Counted from the stretch's first letter, positions 12,941-22,087 are shown. The stretch: 64,000 nucleotides of DNA from Microbacteriaceae bacterium VKM Ac-2855 (GCA_013204985.1 JABMLG010000003.1:434001-498000); one strand, 5' to 3'. Notes: generated from the sequence alone by a model not told the origin. Translations and numbers: made by a program.

Positions 12941-13606
12941 ATGCAGTCCACGTGGGATCTCTTCCTGAGGTCTTTCTGGCCGATCCTGTCCGGCGGGCTT
13001 GTCGGAACCATCCCGCTGGCACTGGCGTCGTTCGTCCTCGGTCTCGTCATCGCGCTGGCGATCGCCCTCATGCGGCTCTCGCCGGTGCGCATCGTCTCGC
13101 TGATCGCGCGGTTCTACATCTCGGTCATCCGCGGCACACCGCTGCTGGTGCAGCTCTTCGTGATCTTCTACGGGCTGCCCAGCCTCGGCCTCAAGATCGA
13201 CCCGTGGCCGAGCGCGATCATCGCGTTCGCGCTCAACGTCGGCGGCTACGCGGCCGAGGTGATCCGCGCCGCGATCCTCAGCGTGCCGAAGGGTCAGTGG
13301 GAGGCCGGACACACGATCGGGATGAGCCGAGCGCTGACGCTGCGGCGGATCATCCTGCCGCAGGCTGCTCGCGTCTCGGTCCCACCGCTTTCGAACACGT
13401 TCATCTCGCTGGTGAAGGACACCTCGCTCGCCTCCTTGATCCTGGTGACCGAACTGTTCCGGCAGGCGCAGAAGATCGCGACCGCCTCCAGCGAGTTCAT
13501 GCTGCTGTACATCGAGGCCGCGCTGATCTACTGGCTGATCTGCCTCGTGCTCTCGAGCGGACAGAGCCTGCTCGAGAAGAGATTGGACCGCTATGTCGCC
13601 CACTGA
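12941..13606 (+). CDS. Amino acid ABC transporter permease
   Basis: A 221-residue membrane protein with about five transmembrane segments and the HisM/GlnP-type permease domain. The cytoplasmic EAA loop that docks onto the ATPase is visible (QWEAGHTIGMSRALTLRRIILPQA, in two parts). It begins 27 bp after the binding protein and ends inside the ATPase gene start, indicating one operon. The length is typical for the single-permease, homodimeric cystine/polar amino acid class (TcyB-like). GAGGAG lies just upstream of the ATG. Confidence 0.92.
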   Translation: MQSTWDLFLRSFWPILSGGLVGTIPLALASFVLGLVIALAIALMRLSPVRIVSLIARFYISVIRGTPLLVQLFVIFYGLPSLGLKIDPWPSAIIAFALNVGGYAAEVIRAAILSVPKGQWEAGHTIGMSRALTLRRIILPQAARVSVPPLSNTFISLVKDTSLASLILVTELFRQAQKIATASSEFMLLYIEAALIYWLICLVLSSGQSLLEKRLDRYVAH

Positions 13607-14378
13607 TGCCCCCGCGGATGCGGGCACGGTCATCTCCGTCCGAGGGCTCCGCAAATCGTTCGGCGCGAACGAGGTGCTCAAGGGCATCGACCTCGAGGTC
13701 GGCCGCGGCGAAGTGATCGCCCTGATCGGGCCGTCCGGATCGGGCAAGACCACCGTGCTCCGTTCGCTCAACAGCCTCGAGGTGCCCGACGGGGGCACGG
13801 TCGCACTGTCGGGCGGCCTGACGATCGACTTCGGCCGGGCCGTGCCCAAGCGGCAGCTGACCGCGCTGCGCGACCGCTCGGCGATGGTCTTCCAACACTT
13901 CAATCTGTTCCCGCACAAGACCGTGCTGCAGAACGTGATCGAAGGTCCGGTGCAGGTCCAGAAGCGTCCGGTCGCCGCGGCGAAGGCGGATGCGGAGCGC
14001 CTGCTCGACCGCGTCGGGCTGCTCGCGAAGCAGGACGCGTATCCGTTCGAACTCTCTGGCGGGCAGCAGCAGCGCGTCGGCATCGTGCGTGCCCTGGCGC
14101 TCAAGCCCGAACTGCTGCTCTTCGACGAGCCCACCTCGGCGCTGGACCCCGAGCTCGTCGGTGACGTGCTCACCCTGATGAAGGAACTCGCTCAAGAGGG
14201 CTGGACGATGGTCGTGGTCACCCACGAGCTGGAGTTCGCGCGCACCGTCGCGACCGAGGTCGTGTTCATGGCCGACGGTGTCGTCGTCGAACGCGGCGTG
14301 CCCAACCAGGTGCTGAAGGACCCGCAGCAGCCGCGAACGCAGCAGTTCTTGCATCGCATCCTGAACCCGCTGGACTGA
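13593..14378 (+). CDS. Amino acid ABC transporter ATP-binding protein
   Basis: A 261-residue ATPase that powers import. The Walker A motif GPSGSGKTT is at residues 46-54, the Q-loop follows in MVFQHFNLFPHKT, the signature is LSGGQQQR, and Walker B reads LLLFDEPTSALDP, with the switch histidine in VVTHE. All catalytic residues are present. It overlaps the permease by 14 bp. The closest family type is the cystine importer ATPase TcyC/TcyN, inferred from the QVQKRP segment. A long palindrome follows at 14445-14517. Confidence 0.92.
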   Translation: MSPTDAPADAGTVISVRGLRKSFGANEVLKGIDLEVGRGEVIALIGPSGSGKTTVLRSLNSLEVPDGGTVALSGGLTIDFGRAVPKRQLTALRDRSAMVFQHFNLFPHKTVLQNVIEGPVQVQKRPVAAAKADAERLLDRVGLLAKQDAYPFELSGGQQQRVGIVRALALKPELLLFDEPTSALDPELVGDVLTLMKELAQEGWTMVVVTHELEFARTVATEVVFMADGVVVERGVPNQVLKDPQQPRTQQFLHRILNPLD

Positions 14379-14444
14379 GTCTCTTCCGCTCTCTCCTCGT
14401 TCCTCGTCGATCGCGCGCGGTCGGCTTCGCGACGGTGCCATCCT

Positions 14445-14517
14445 GCGAGGGACCCCTCCTGTGCACGCGGGACCCGCTCTGGGAGGGTCCCTGGCGCACA
14501 GAAGGGGTCCCTCGCAG
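14445..14517. repeat. Long nested palindrome, GAGGGACCC family, copy 1
   Basis: Two 21-nt arms (14445-14465 and 14497-14517) are complementary except at one position, and a second GGGACCC/GGGTCCC hairpin is nested inside (14470-14491). It lies 66 bp after the ABC ATPase gene and 70 bp before the next start. A related palindrome is at 44142-44211. It could act as a terminator or RNA-stabilising hairpin; there is no T tract. Confidence 0.85.
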
Positions 14518-14575
14518 CTCGGGGAGAAGCGGCACGGCGAGCGGCGCGCATCCCGACGCGGGTCGAACCCGTGCC

Positions 14576-14581
14576 TACAGT
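14576..14581 (+). promoter_or_regulatory. -10 box, probable leaderless promoter
   Basis: TACAGT, 6 nt before the ATG at 14588. The intervening GGAGGG touches the start codon, too close to act as a ribosome-binding site. Confidence 0.4.
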
Positions 14582-14587
14582 GGAGGG

Positions 14588-15226
14588 ATGAGCAGCGACG
14601 CAGAGACCCAGCGGATCGACGCCGCCGAGACGCAGCGCACGCGGGAATACGTGTGGCCGACCATCGATCCCGGTCCGGACGCCCGCACCACAGTCCTGCC
14701 CGAGACCCGGCCCCCGGCCGCGACACCTCTCGGTCCGGTCGAACCGGAGCCCGTGCCACGCCGCCGCGGCAACCGTAGCGCGGGTCTGCTGATCGCCCTG
14801 CTCGCCACCGCCGTCTACTTCGTGATCGACCTCGCCGCGGTCGCCGCCCTCCGGATGCTGCAGACCGGAGATCCTTTCGCGGACGCGGCCCTCGCACTCG
14901 CCACCGCACCGGCCGTCCTCGCTCCGACCCTCGGCTTCGCGATCGCTCTGGCCGTGATCGTGCTCCTGGTCGACCGGGCAGGCTGGTGGGCCTACGTGCT
15001 CGGCGGCTTCCTCGTCGCCGTCGTCTGCGCCGCGTCCGCGATCGTAGGCCTGTGGATCGAGAATTTCGGCCTCGTCGTACCGACGGCGGATGCTCTGCGC
15101 GCGTTCCTGGGGGACACCGTTCTGATCCCGTTCGCACTCGCCGCCGCTGTCGTCGCCCGCGAGGTCACGGTGTGGGCGGGCGCCTGGATCGGCGCACGCG
15201 GTCGCCGACTCCGACTCCGACCATGA
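14588..15226 (+). CDS. Membrane protein of unknown function
   Basis: A 212-residue protein. The first 60 residues are hydrophilic, with threonine-rich repeats of the form ETQRIDAAETQRT and a proline-rich stretch, then RRRGNRS and four predicted transmembrane segments up to the basic C-terminus. No domain was recognised. The N-terminal TPT/ETQRT-rich segment could be a phosphorylation target, which is speculation. It overlaps the next membrane-protein gene by 4 nt (ATGA), so the two are probably co-translated. The start is supported by a TACAGT box 6 nt upstream; an earlier in-frame ATG would run through the palindrome. Confidence 0.7.
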   Translation: MSSDAETQRIDAAETQRTREYVWPTIDPGPDARTTVLPETRPPAATPLGPVEPEPVPRRRGNRSAGLLIALLATAVYFVIDLAAVAALRMLQTGDPFADAALALATAPAVLAPTLGFAIALAVIVLLVDRAGWWAYVLGGFLVAVVCAASAIVGLWIENFGLVVPTADALRAFLGDTVLIPFALAAAVVAREVTVWAGAWIGARGRRLRLRP

Positions 15227-15720
15227 CCACGGAGGGCCGCAACGCGAACCTCGGCTACGGCATCGCGCTCGCCGCTTTCGCGGGCTTCCTCTACCTCGCG
15301 CTGGTGGTGTGCGCGTTCGGAGTGATCAGCCTGATCGCCGACATCGACGTGATCCCCGATCGCTCCGTCGGCCCGATCGTCGGCCCCGTGATGACGGCGA
15401 TCGCCGTGATCGCCACGATCGTGTCGATGATCACCCTCGCCGCTCGACCCACCGTGATGCGCATCCTCCCTCCAGCGCTCGTTGCGGGACTCGCGATCTA
15501 CCTTCTTTTCCTTCTCAGCGGGGGAGCGATGTACGCGGGCGGTACCGGCGACGCCGTCAGCATCCTCGTCTTCGCGGCGGAGCAGGCTCCTCGCCCGTTC
15601 GCCATCGCGGTCGGTGTGCTCTGCGCCGCCGTGCACATCGTGTTCCTCCTGCTGCTGGCCCGCCGCGACGCCGGCGGCACGCCGCCGCACTGGGGTTGGG
15701 AAGGCGACGAGCGGGAATAG
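15223..15720 (+). CDS. Small four-helix membrane protein of unknown function
   Basis: A 165-residue integral membrane protein with four predicted transmembrane segments (around residues 13-35, 48-68, 78-98 and 120-140) and a short charged C-terminal tail containing the GGTPPHWGWEGD segment. No known domain was identified. Its start overlaps the stop of the preceding membrane-protein gene by 4 nt, a strong sign of co-expression. The str operon promoter lies only 35 bp after its stop codon. Confidence 0.7.
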   Translation: MTTEGRNANLGYGIALAAFAGFLYLALVVCAFGVISLIADIDVIPDRSVGPIVGPVMTAIAVIATIVSMITLAARPTVMRILPPALVAGLAIYLLFLLSGGAMYAGGTGDAVSILVFAAEQAPRPFAIAVGVLCAAVHIVFLLLLARRDAGGTPPHWGWEGDERE

Positions 15721-15754
15721 GCGTGTTCGTTCACCGTGAGCGGACGCCTCGCGG

Positions 15755-15783
15755 TTGACCGACCCCGTCATCCCCCGTAATAT
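15755..15783 (+). promoter_or_regulatory. str operon promoter (rpsL)
   Basis: TTGACC, 17-bp spacer, TAATAT: close to the housekeeping sigma consensus. The transcript probably begins at the GGTGT of 15790, giving a leader of about 278 nt before rpsL. Confidence 0.8.
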
Positions 15784-15789
15784 TCTTCT

Positions 15790-16067
15790 GGTGTGCGCTT
15801 TGTCGTGCGCCGAAACCGTGCCCTCCGCGAGGAGGACGTGCGATCGTCGCGGCAGTTCGCTCTACCGGATCCACCAGGATCCGCGGGTTCGCTCATCGAG
15901 CGGCCCCCACGGCATACCCGATCTCATTCCTTCCGACTCGCGCGAGCGCGTCGGGCTGCGTGCAGGCCGGGTCCAGATGAACTCGGATGCCCGTCCCCTC
16001 AGGGCGCGTAGCCGAATGTCGAACATCACCCACGCTGTCACCGTGCAGCATCACAAGGAGCAAATCA
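15790..16067 (+). other. Long 5' leader of the str operon
   Basis: The leader opens with GGTGTGCGC, able to fold with GTGCGCC into a 5'-terminal stem-loop, followed by a CCGCGA/TCGCGG stem that contains GTCGCGG at 15846-15852. Similar elements occur in the infA and rplM leaders. An AAGGAG ribosome-binding site is at 16055-16060. No gene is supported inside it. Confidence 0.55.
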
Positions 16068-16442
16068 GTGCCAACGATTCAGCAGTTGGTCCGTAAGGGA
16101 CGCTCGCCCAAGGTCACCAAGACCAAGGCGCCCGCCCTGAAGGCCAACCCCCAGCAGCGCGGCGTGTGCACGCGCGTCTACACGACCACGCCGAAGAAGC
16201 CGAACTCGGCTCTTCGCAAGGTCGCCCGTGTCAAGCTCTCCAACGGCACCGAGGTCACCGCCTACATCCCCGGCGAGGGCCACAACCTGCAGGAGCACTC
16301 GATGGTGCTCGTCCGCGGCGGTCGTGTGAAGGACCTCCCCGGTGTGCGTTACAAGATCGTTCGCGGCGCCCTGGACACCCAGGCCGTCAAGAACCGCAAG
16401 CAGGCTCGCAGCCGCTACGGCGCGAAGATGGAGAAGAAGTAA
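16068..16442 (+). CDS. rpsL: 30S ribosomal protein S12
   Basis: S12, 124 residues, sits at the decoding centre of the small subunit and controls accuracy. The streptomycin-relevant loops are visible and wild type in appearance: [13 protein letters not shown] with the lysine equivalent to K43, and [13 protein letters not shown] with the lysine equivalent to K88. The start is GTG 8 nt after AAGGAG, matching the conserved N-terminus [11 protein letters not shown]; a longer frame upstream is not conserved. First gene of the str operon; its stop overlaps rpsG by one base. Confidence 0.99.
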   Translation: MPTIQQLVRKGRSPKVTKTKAPALKANPQQRGVCTRVYTTTPKKPNSALRKVARVKLSNGTEVTAYIPGEGHNLQEHSMVLVRGGRVKDLPGVRYKIVRGALDTQAVKNRKQARSRYGAKMEKK

Positions 16443-16912
16443 TGCCTCGCAAGGGACCCGCTCCTAAGCGCCCCGTCGTTGCCGATCCGGTATACGGTGC
16501 GCCCATCGTCAGCCAGCTGGTGAACAAGATCCTGCTCGACGGCAAGAAGGGCCTGGCCGAGCGCATCGTCTACGGTGCCCTCGAAGGCGTCGCCGCGAAG
16601 AACGGTCAGGACGCCGTCGTCACGCTCAAGAAGGCGCTCGACAACGTGCGCCCCACCCTCGAGGTCCGCAGCCGCCGCGTCGGTGGCTCGACCTACCAGG
16701 TGCCCGTCGAGGTCAAGCCGCACCGCGCGAACACCCTCGCGCTGCGTTGGTTGACCAGCTACGCCAAGGCTCGTCGCGAGAAGACGATGACCGAGCGTCT
16801 GCAGAACGAGATCCTCGACGCGTCCAACGGCCTCGGTGCCGCTGTGAAGCGTCGTGAGGACACCCACAAGATGGCCGAGTCGAACAAGGCCTTCGCGCAC
16901 TACCGCTGGTAA
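16442..16912 (+). CDS. rpsG: 30S ribosomal protein S7
   Basis: S7, 156 residues, is the primary binder of the 3' major domain of 16S rRNA and forms part of the mRNA exit channel. Typical features are the N-terminal [10 protein letters not shown], the central [14 protein letters not shown] hairpin and the C-terminal [15 protein letters not shown]. The TAATG overlap with rpsL implies translational coupling. Downstream, where fusA normally follows closely, there are 310 bp with four tandem repeats. Confidence 0.99.
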   Translation: MPRKGPAPKRPVVADPVYGAPIVSQLVNKILLDGKKGLAERIVYGALEGVAAKNGQDAVVTLKKALDNVRPTLEVRSRRVGGSTYQVPVEVKPHRANTLALRWLTSYAKARREKTMTERLQNEILDASNGLGAAVKRREDTHKMAESNKAFAHYRW

Positions 16913-16943
16913 CCACTCGCTGGTTCCCCAGCAGGCGGTATCG

Positions 16944-17131
16944 GTTTCCGCCTGGAAGCCGACTTCGTCGGTTCCCACGCGGGGGCATCAGTTTCCGTCT
17001 GGAAACCGACTCCGTCGGTTCCCACGCGGGGGCATCAGTTTCCGCCTGGAAACCGACTCCGTCGGTTCCCACGCGGGGGCATCAGTTTCCGTCTGGAAAC
17101 CGACTCCGTCGGTTCCCATGCGGGGGCTGCC
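16944..17131 (+). repeat. Four tandem 47-nt repeats between rpsG and fusA
   Basis: Units start at 16944, 16991, 17038 and 17085, each exactly 47 nt. Every unit can fold in two competing ways: GTTTCC pairs with GGAAAC across a 4-nt loop, or GGAAACCGAC pairs with GTCGGTTCCC across TCC. Most differences between copies fall in loops or make G-U pairs. The 47-nt period is not a multiple of three, so it is not coding. The rest of the 310-bp gap (16913-17222) holds only the fusA ribosome-binding site GGAGGA. Confidence 0.92.
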
Positions 17132-17222
17132 TCACCAGCACCACCCCGTCGAGTCGGGTCCGGGCCACGAGCCCGGATCCGACCCGCCGGTTCTCCCTCA
17201 TTCTTACTTTCGGAGGAACTCC

Positions 17223-19337
17223 GTGGCACAAGATGTGCTCACCGACCTGAACAAGGTCCGCAACATCGGCATCATGGCCCACATCGATGCCGGCAAGACC
17301 ACCACGACCGAGCGCATCCTGTTCTACACGGGTATCACGCACAAGATCGGTGAGGTCCACGACGGCGCTGCCACGATGGACTGGATGGCGCAGGAGCAGG
17401 AGCGTGGCATCACGATCACCTCCGCCGCCACGACGTGCTTCTGGAACAAGAACCAGATCAACATCATCGACACCCCGGGCCACGTCGACTTCACGGTCGA
17501 GGTCGAGCGCTCGCTGCGCGTGCTCGACGGTGCGGTCGCCGTCTTCGACGGCAAGGAGGGCGTCGAGCCCCAGTCCGAGACCGTCTGGCGTCAGGCCGAC
17601 AAGTACGACGTCCCCCGCATCTGCTTCGTCAACAAGATGGACAAGCTGGGCGCCGACTTCTACTTCACGGTCGACACCATCATCAAGCGCCTCGGCGCCA
17701 AGCCGCTGGTCATCCAGCTCCCGATCGGCGCGGAGTCCTCCTTCGAGGGTGTCATCGACCTGGTCGAGATGCGCGCGCTCACCTGGCGCGGCGACAGCAA
17801 GGGTGACGTCCAGTTGGGCGCCAAGTACGAGATCGAGCCGATCCCGGCCGACCTGCAGGAGAAGGCGGACGAGTACCGCCAGAAGCTGCTCGAGACCGTC
17901 GCCGAGACCAGCGACGAACTCCTCGAGAAGTACTTCGGCGGCGAAGAGCTGACCGTGGCCGAGGTCAAGGCCGCGATCCGCAAGCTGACCGTCAACTCGG
18001 ACATCTACCCCGTGTTGTGCGGTTCCGCTTTCAAGAACCGTGGCGTGCAGCCCATGCTCGACGCGGTCGTCGACTACCTCCCCTCCCCGCTCGACGTGCC
18101 GGCCATCGAGGCCCACGACGCGCGCGACGAGGAAAAGGTCGTCATGCGTCACGCCGACGCCACCGAGCCCTTCTCGGCGCTCGCCTTCAAGGTCGCGGTG
18201 CACCCGTTCTTCGGTCGCCTCACCTACGTGCGCGTCTACTCCGGCAAGCTCGACTCCGGTGCCCAGGTCATCAACTCGACCAAGGGCAAGAAGGAGCGCA
18301 TCGGCAAGATCTTCCAGATGCACTCCAACAAGGAGAACCCGGTCGACTCGGTCACCGCCGGTCACATCTACGCGGTCATCGGCCTCAAGGACACCACCAC
18401 CGGTGACACCCTGAGCGACCCCAACGCGCAGGTCGTGCTCGAATCGATGACCTTCCCGGAGCCCGTCATCGAGGTCGCCATCGAGCCGAAGACGAAGGCC
18501 GACCAGGAGAAGCTCGGTACCGCGATCCAGAAGCTCGCGGAAGAGGACCCCACCTTCCGCACCGAGCAGAACCAGGAGACCGGTCAGACGGTCATCAAGG
18601 GAATGGGCGAGCTGCACCTCGACATCCTGGTCGACCGCATGAAGCGCGAGTTCAACGTCGAGGCCAACGTCGGCAAGCCGCAGGTGGCCTACCGCGAGTC
18701 GATCAAGCGCTCGGTCGAGAAGTACGACTACACGCACAAGAAGCAGACCGGTGGTTCCGGCCAGTTCGCGAAGGTCCAGATCTCCATCGAGCCGATGGCG
18801 GTCGAGGCCGACAAGTCGTACGAGTTCGTGAACGCCGTCACCGGTGGTCGCATCCCGCGCGAGTACATCGGGTCGATCGATGCGGGCATCCAGGATGCGA
18901 TGCTCGTCGGCGTTCTCGCCGGCTACCCGATGGTGGGCGTCAAGGCGACCATCGTCGACGGTGCGGCGCACGATGTCGACTCCTCCGAAATGGCGTTCAA
19001 GATCGCCGGCTCCATGGCGTTCAAGGAGGCGGCTCGTAAGGCGCAGCCCGTCCTCCTCGAGCCGCTCATGGCCGTCGAGGTCCGCACGCCCGAGGAGTAC
19101 ATGGGCGACGTCATCGGCGACCTCAACTCGCGCCGTGGCATGATCCAGTCGATGGAGGACGCTTCCGGCGTCAAGGTCATCCGCGCGAACGTGCCGCTGT
19201 CCGAGATGTTCGGCTACATCGGCGACCTGCGCTCGAAGACCTCGGGCCGCGCCGTGTACTCGATGACGTTCGACTCCTACGCCGAGGTCCCCAAGGCCGT
19301 GGCCGAGGAGATCGTTCAGAAGAACAAGGGCGAGTAG
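17223..19337 (+). CDS. fusA: Elongation factor G
   Basis: EF-G, 704 residues, is the GTPase that drives translocation and, with recycling factor, ribosome splitting. G1 is [10 protein letters not shown], the switch II motif DTPGHVDF, and NKMDKLGA is G4; domains II-V follow with normal length. The GTG start at 17223 has GGAGGA 6 nt upstream and matches the family N-terminus [21 protein letters not shown]. The frame remains open upstream through the 47-nt repeats, but that extension is not conserved and lacks a ribosome-binding site. Confidence 0.99.
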   Translation: MAQDVLTDLNKVRNIGIMAHIDAGKTTTTERILFYTGITHKIGEVHDGAATMDWMAQEQERGITITSAATTCFWNKNQINIIDTPGHVDFTVEVERSLRVLDGAVAVFDGKEGVEPQSETVWRQADKYDVPRICFVNKMDKLGADFYFTVDTIIKRLGAKPLVIQLPIGAESSFEGVIDLVEMRALTWRGDSKGDVQLGAKYEIEPIPADLQEKADEYRQKLLETVAETSDELLEKYFGGEELTVAEVKAAIRKLTVNSDIYPVLCGSAFKNRGVQPMLDAVVDYLPSPLDVPAIEAHDARDEEKVVMRHADATEPFSALAFKVAVHPFFGRLTYVRVYSGKLDSGAQVINSTKGKKERIGKIFQMHSNKENPVDSVTAGHIYAVIGLKDTTTGDTLSDPNAQVVLESMTFPEPVIEVAIEPKTKADQEKLGTAIQKLAEEDPTFRTEQNQETGQTVIKGMGELHLDILVDRMKREFNVEANVGKPQVAYRESIKRSVEKYDYTHKKQTGGSGQFAKVQISIEPMAVEADKSYEFVNAVTGGRIPREYIGSIDAGIQDAMLVGVLAGYPMVGVKATIVDGAAHDVDSSEMAFKIAGSMAFKEAARKAQPVLLEPLMAVEVRTPEEYMGDVIGDLNSRRGMIQSMEDASGVKVIRANVPLSEMFGYIGDLRSKTSGRAVYSMTFDSYAEVPKAVAEEIVQKNKGE

Positions 19338-19358
19338 TCCACACCACTTGAGGCGGCT

Positions 19359-19387
19359 TTGGCCGCTGCAAGAACACCTGGTAGGGT
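19359..19387 (+). promoter_or_regulatory. Possible tuf promoter
   Basis: TTGGCC, 17-bp spacer, TAGGGT. Actinobacterial tuf genes are often transcribed from an extra promoter between fusA and tuf, which fits this 205-bp gap. Confidence 0.4.
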
Positions 19388-19433
19388 CGTGCGGGTTTGA
19401 TGCCGCGTACAGCGAAGCGAAACCCGTACGACC
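19385..19433 (+). other. Inverted repeat in the fusA-tuf gap
   Basis: GGTCGTGCGGGTTT and AAACCCGTACGACC can form a 14-bp stem with one G-U pair and a 21-nt loop. It overlaps the candidate promoter, so it may be an operator-like site or an attenuator of fusA read-through; the sequence does not decide. Confidence 0.5.
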
Positions 19434-19542
19434 TCTGCCGGTAACATATCTACACAAAACCACCGCAAGTCCTCCTGAAACGCGTGCCCACTCGGCGCGC
19501 GCCGCCGGATCACTTGCAGCTAAGTCCTGAGGAGGACCCACA

Positions 19543-20736
19543 GTGGCTAAGGCCAAGTTCGAGCGGACCAAGCCGCACGTAAACATCGGAACCATCGGTC
19601 ACGTCGACCACGGCAAGACCACGCTGACCGCTGCGATCTCGAAGGTTCTCGCCGACACGTACCCGTCGGCCACCAACGTCCAGCGCGACTTCGCGTCGAT
19701 CGACTCCGCTCCCGAGGAGCGCCAGCGCGGCATCACGATCAACATCTCGCACGTCGAGTACGAGACGCCGAAGCGCCACTACGCGCACGTCGACGCCCCC
19801 GGTCACGCCGACTACATCAAGAACATGATCACCGGCGCCGCTCAGATGGACGGCGCGATCCTCGTGGTCGCCGCCACCGACGGCCCGATGGCTCAGACCC
19901 GCGAGCACGTCCTCCTCGCCAAGCAGGTCGGCGTGCCGTACCTGCTCGTCGCCCTGAACAAGGCCGACATGGTCGATGACGAGGAGATCCTGGAGCTCGT
20001 CGAGCTCGAGGTCCGCGAGCTGCTGGCTTCGCAGGGCTTCGATGGCGACAACGCCCCCGTCGTCCGCGTCTCGGGCCTCAAGGCTCTCGAGGGCGACGCT
20101 GAGTGGACCAAGTCCATCCTCGAGCTCATGGACGCGGTCGACGAGTCGATCCCGGACCCGGTGCGCGACAAGGACAAGCCGTTCCTGATGCCGATCGAGG
20201 ACGTCTTCACGATCACCGGTCGTGGAACCGTCGTCACGGGCCGCGCCGAGCGTGGCACCCTCGCGCTCAACTCCGAGGTCGAGATCGTCGGCATCCGCCC
20301 GACGCAGAAGACCACGGTCACGGGTATCGAGATGTTCCACAAGCAGCTCGACGAGGCCTGGGCCGGCGAGAACTGTGGTCTGCTCCTCCGCGGCACCAAG
20401 CGCGAGGACGTCGAGCGCGGCCAGGTCGTCGTCAAGCCGGGTTCGGTCACGCCGCACACCGACTTCGAGGGCACCGCGTACATCCTGTCGAAGGATGAGG
20501 GTGGGCGTCACAACCCGTTCTACGCGAACTACCGTCCGCAGTTCTACTTCCGCACCACCGACGTCACCGGCGTCATCACGCTGCCCGAGGGCACCGAGAT
20601 GGTCATGCCCGGCGACACCACCGACATGACGGTCGCGCTGATCCAGCCGATCGCCATGGAGGAGGGCCTCGGCTTCGCCATCCGTGAGGGTGGACGCACC
20701 GTGGGTGCCGGTACGGTCACCAAGATCATCAAGTAA
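19543..20736 (+). CDS. tuf: Elongation factor Tu
   Basis: EF-Tu, 397 residues, carries aminoacyl-tRNA to the ribosome. G1 is GHVDHGKTT, switch [10 protein letters not shown], and NKADM provides guanine specificity; the three domains are complete and of normal length. The GTG start is 7 nt after TGAGGAGG. It closes the str operon and is followed at 20755-20794 by a strong terminator. In many relatives rpsJ follows next; here a 3.9-kb accessory segment intervenes. Confidence 0.99.
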   Translation: MAKAKFERTKPHVNIGTIGHVDHGKTTLTAAISKVLADTYPSATNVQRDFASIDSAPEERQRGITINISHVEYETPKRHYAHVDAPGHADYIKNMITGAAQMDGAILVVAATDGPMAQTREHVLLAKQVGVPYLLVALNKADMVDDEEILELVELEVRELLASQGFDGDNAPVVRVSGLKALEGDAEWTKSILELMDAVDESIPDPVRDKDKPFLMPIEDVFTITGRGTVVTGRAERGTLALNSEVEIVGIRPTQKTTVTGIEMFHKQLDEAWAGENCGLLLRGTKREDVERGQVVVKPGSVTPHTDFEGTAYILSKDEGGRHNPFYANYRPQFYFRTTDVTGVITLPEGTEMVMPGDTTDMTVALIQPIAMEEGLGFAIREGGRTVGAGTVTKIIK

Positions 20737-20754
20737 GTCCGCTTACTGATCTCC

Positions 20755-20794
20755 GAGATGGGGGTCGTCCGCTTCGGTGGGCGGCCCCCATCTC
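20755..20794 (+). terminator. Terminator after tuf
   Basis: GAGATGGGGG pairs with CCCCCATCTC, extended by GTC/GGC pairs around a CGCTTCGG-type loop, and is followed by TGTTTC. It is 18 bp after the tuf stop. Confidence 0.85.
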
Positions 20795-20808
20795 TGTTTC
20801 TGCCGCCG

Positions 20809-20868
20809 CGCTGTCGTTTTCGCCGCGCGCTGGCGTTTTGCCACCCGCGCGTGGACTTTGTGACAGCG
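20809..20868. repeat. GCTGTCGTTTTC palindrome family, copy A (degenerate)
   Basis: Same outline as the copies at 23057, 24187 and 31397: CGCTGTCGTTTTC on the left, a CCGCGCGC core, and TGACAGCG on the right, but with several arm mismatches. It starts 14 bp after the tuf terminator and ends 7 bp before the next start codon. Confidence 0.7.
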
Positions 20869-20875
20869 TGGCGTG

Positions 20876-21634
20876 ATGGGTTTCGTCAAAGAGCGAGCGG
20901 ATGAGGCCGAGGGCTTCTTCGAGTGGGAGGCAGCCGGCCTGGCGTGGCTCGCGGCCGCCGGGGGAGCGCAATGCGTCGAGGTGCTGAGCGTCCGACCGTC
21001 ACGCATCGTCCTCGATCGTCTGACCTCGGTGCGTCCGACCGCCGCCGCCGCGCGCTCGTTCGGCACGGATCTGGCTCGCACGCACGATGCGGGAGCCGAG
21101 GCCTTCGGCTCACCGTCGCCGATGTGGCGCGGCCCGGCCTACATCGGCAGTCGACGGATGCCTTGCGTACCGACGCTCACGTGGGGTGCGTTCTACGCGG
21201 AGCAGCGCATCCGCCCCTTCCTCGATGTCGCCGAGGCCGCGGGGAACCTGACGCCGATGGCCCGCCGTACCGTCGAGGACGCCTGCGACCTGATCGCGTC
21301 GGGGCGCTTCGACGATCCCGCGCCTCCCGCTCGACTGCACGGCGACCTCTGGGCCGGCAACGTCATGTGGACGCCCGCCGGCGTCGTGCTGATCGATCCG
21401 GCCGCGCACGGTGGTCACCGCGAGACCGACCTCGCCATGCTCGCTCTCTTCGGGGCACCGTTCCTGGAGCAGATCCTGGCCGGCTACGAGGCCGCGCATC
21501 CGCTGCCATCGGGCTGGCGGCAGCGTGTGCCGCTGCACCAGATGCACCCGTTGGCCGTGCACGCGGCGGGCCACGGGCCGAGCTACGGCGCACCTCTCGA
21601 ACGGGCCGCGTTGTCAACCCTCGCGTCCGCGTGA
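20876..21634 (+). CDS. Fructosamine-kinase-like phosphotransferase
   Basis: A 252-residue protein of the fructosamine kinase/ketosamine-3-kinase family within the aminoglycoside phosphotransferase fold. The catalytic loop HGDLWAGN (His155, Asp157) and the metal-binding DPAAHGGHRETDLAM segment are intact; the N-lobe starts EWEAAGLAWL. Family members phosphorylate sugars attached to amines, releasing glycation adducts, but low-molecular-weight substrates are also known. The start is uncertain: ATG 20876 and GTG 20873 are adjacent and neither has a ribosome-binding site, because palindrome copy A ends just upstream. It is the first gene of the insert between tuf and rpsJ. Confidence 0.85.
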   Translation: MGFVKERADEAEGFFEWEAAGLAWLAAAGGAQCVEVLSVRPSRIVLDRLTSVRPTAAAARSFGTDLARTHDAGAEAFGSPSPMWRGPAYIGSRRMPCVPTLTWGAFYAEQRIRPFLDVAEAAGNLTPMARRTVEDACDLIASGRFDDPAPPARLHGDLWAGNVMWTPAGVVLIDPAAHGGHRETDLAMLALFGAPFLEQILAGYEAAHPLPSGWRQRVPLHQMHPLAVHAAGHGPSYGAPLERAALSTLASA

Positions 21635-21704
21635 GCGTTCGCCCAGGAGGGATGGGCAGACTGGGCGCAGATGTCCCGCACAGGACCCTGACGAAGGAGC
21701 AACG

Positions 21705-21917
21705 ATGGTCGATTTCGGACGCCTCGCCGGCAAGGCGAGCGAGTTGTTGAACAACCCCAAGACGCAGGATGCGTTGAAGAGCGAGAAGGCCGAGAAGGTC
21801 TCCGACACGGTGCTCGAGAAGGGTGGCGCTCTCGCCAGCAAGCTCACGGGCGGCACGTACGACCAGAAGATCGAAGAGATCAAGGCGAACGCCGACAAGC
21901 GCATCGGCAACGAATAA
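21705..21917 (+). CDS. Small MT0933-type antitoxin-like protein
   Basis: A 70-residue, lysine- and glutamate-rich, probably largely helical protein. The layout (short DFGRLAGKASELL start, KLTGGTYDQKIEEIKANADKRI end) resembles the MT0933-like antitoxin family of actinobacteria, a family named from a proposed toxin-antitoxin pair whose function is not well established. A clear GAAGGAG lies 5 nt before the ATG. No toxin-like gene is adjacent: the neighbours are a fructosamine-kinase-like gene and topoisomerase IB. It may therefore be a solitary stress-type protein. Confidence 0.65.
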   Translation: MVDFGRLAGKASELLNNPKTQDALKSEKAEKVSDTVLEKGGALASKLTGGTYDQKIEEIKANADKRIGNE

Positions 21918-22075
21918 CGTTCGCTCCAGAGGGGCACAGCCGTGTTCGCGCGACTGGGCCGCCTCGATGCGGAGGATTTCGACCGAACAGGGCCGACCCG
22001 AGTCATCGGGTCGGCCCTTCGCGTACGCCGGATGCTCACGCCGGTCAAGCCTCGGCGTGCTCCCGAGCCGCTCCG

Positions 22076-22081
22076 TAGGGT
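22076..22081 (+). promoter_or_regulatory. -10 box, probable leaderless promoter of topoisomerase IB
   Basis: TAGGGT, 6 nt before the GTG at 22088, with no recognisable ribosome-binding site. Confidence 0.5.
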
Positions 22082-22087
22082 CGAAGG

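Noticed and set aside
15838-16011. Possible leader peptide of about 57 codons in the rpsL leader (GTG after GAGGAGG)
   Set aside because: The spacing between GAGGAGG and GTG is only 2 nt, the predicted peptide has no recognisable feature, and the same bases can be explained by the leader stem.
16944-17131. CRISPR array in the rpsG-fusA gap
   Set aside because: The whole 47-nt unit is repeated with no spacer sequences.
16854-17222. N-terminal extension of EF-G through the 47-nt repeats
   Set aside because: The frame is open only because stops are rare in GC-rich sequence. The 47-nt period shifts frame each unit, and the GTG at 17223 has the correct ribosome-binding site and conserved N-terminus.
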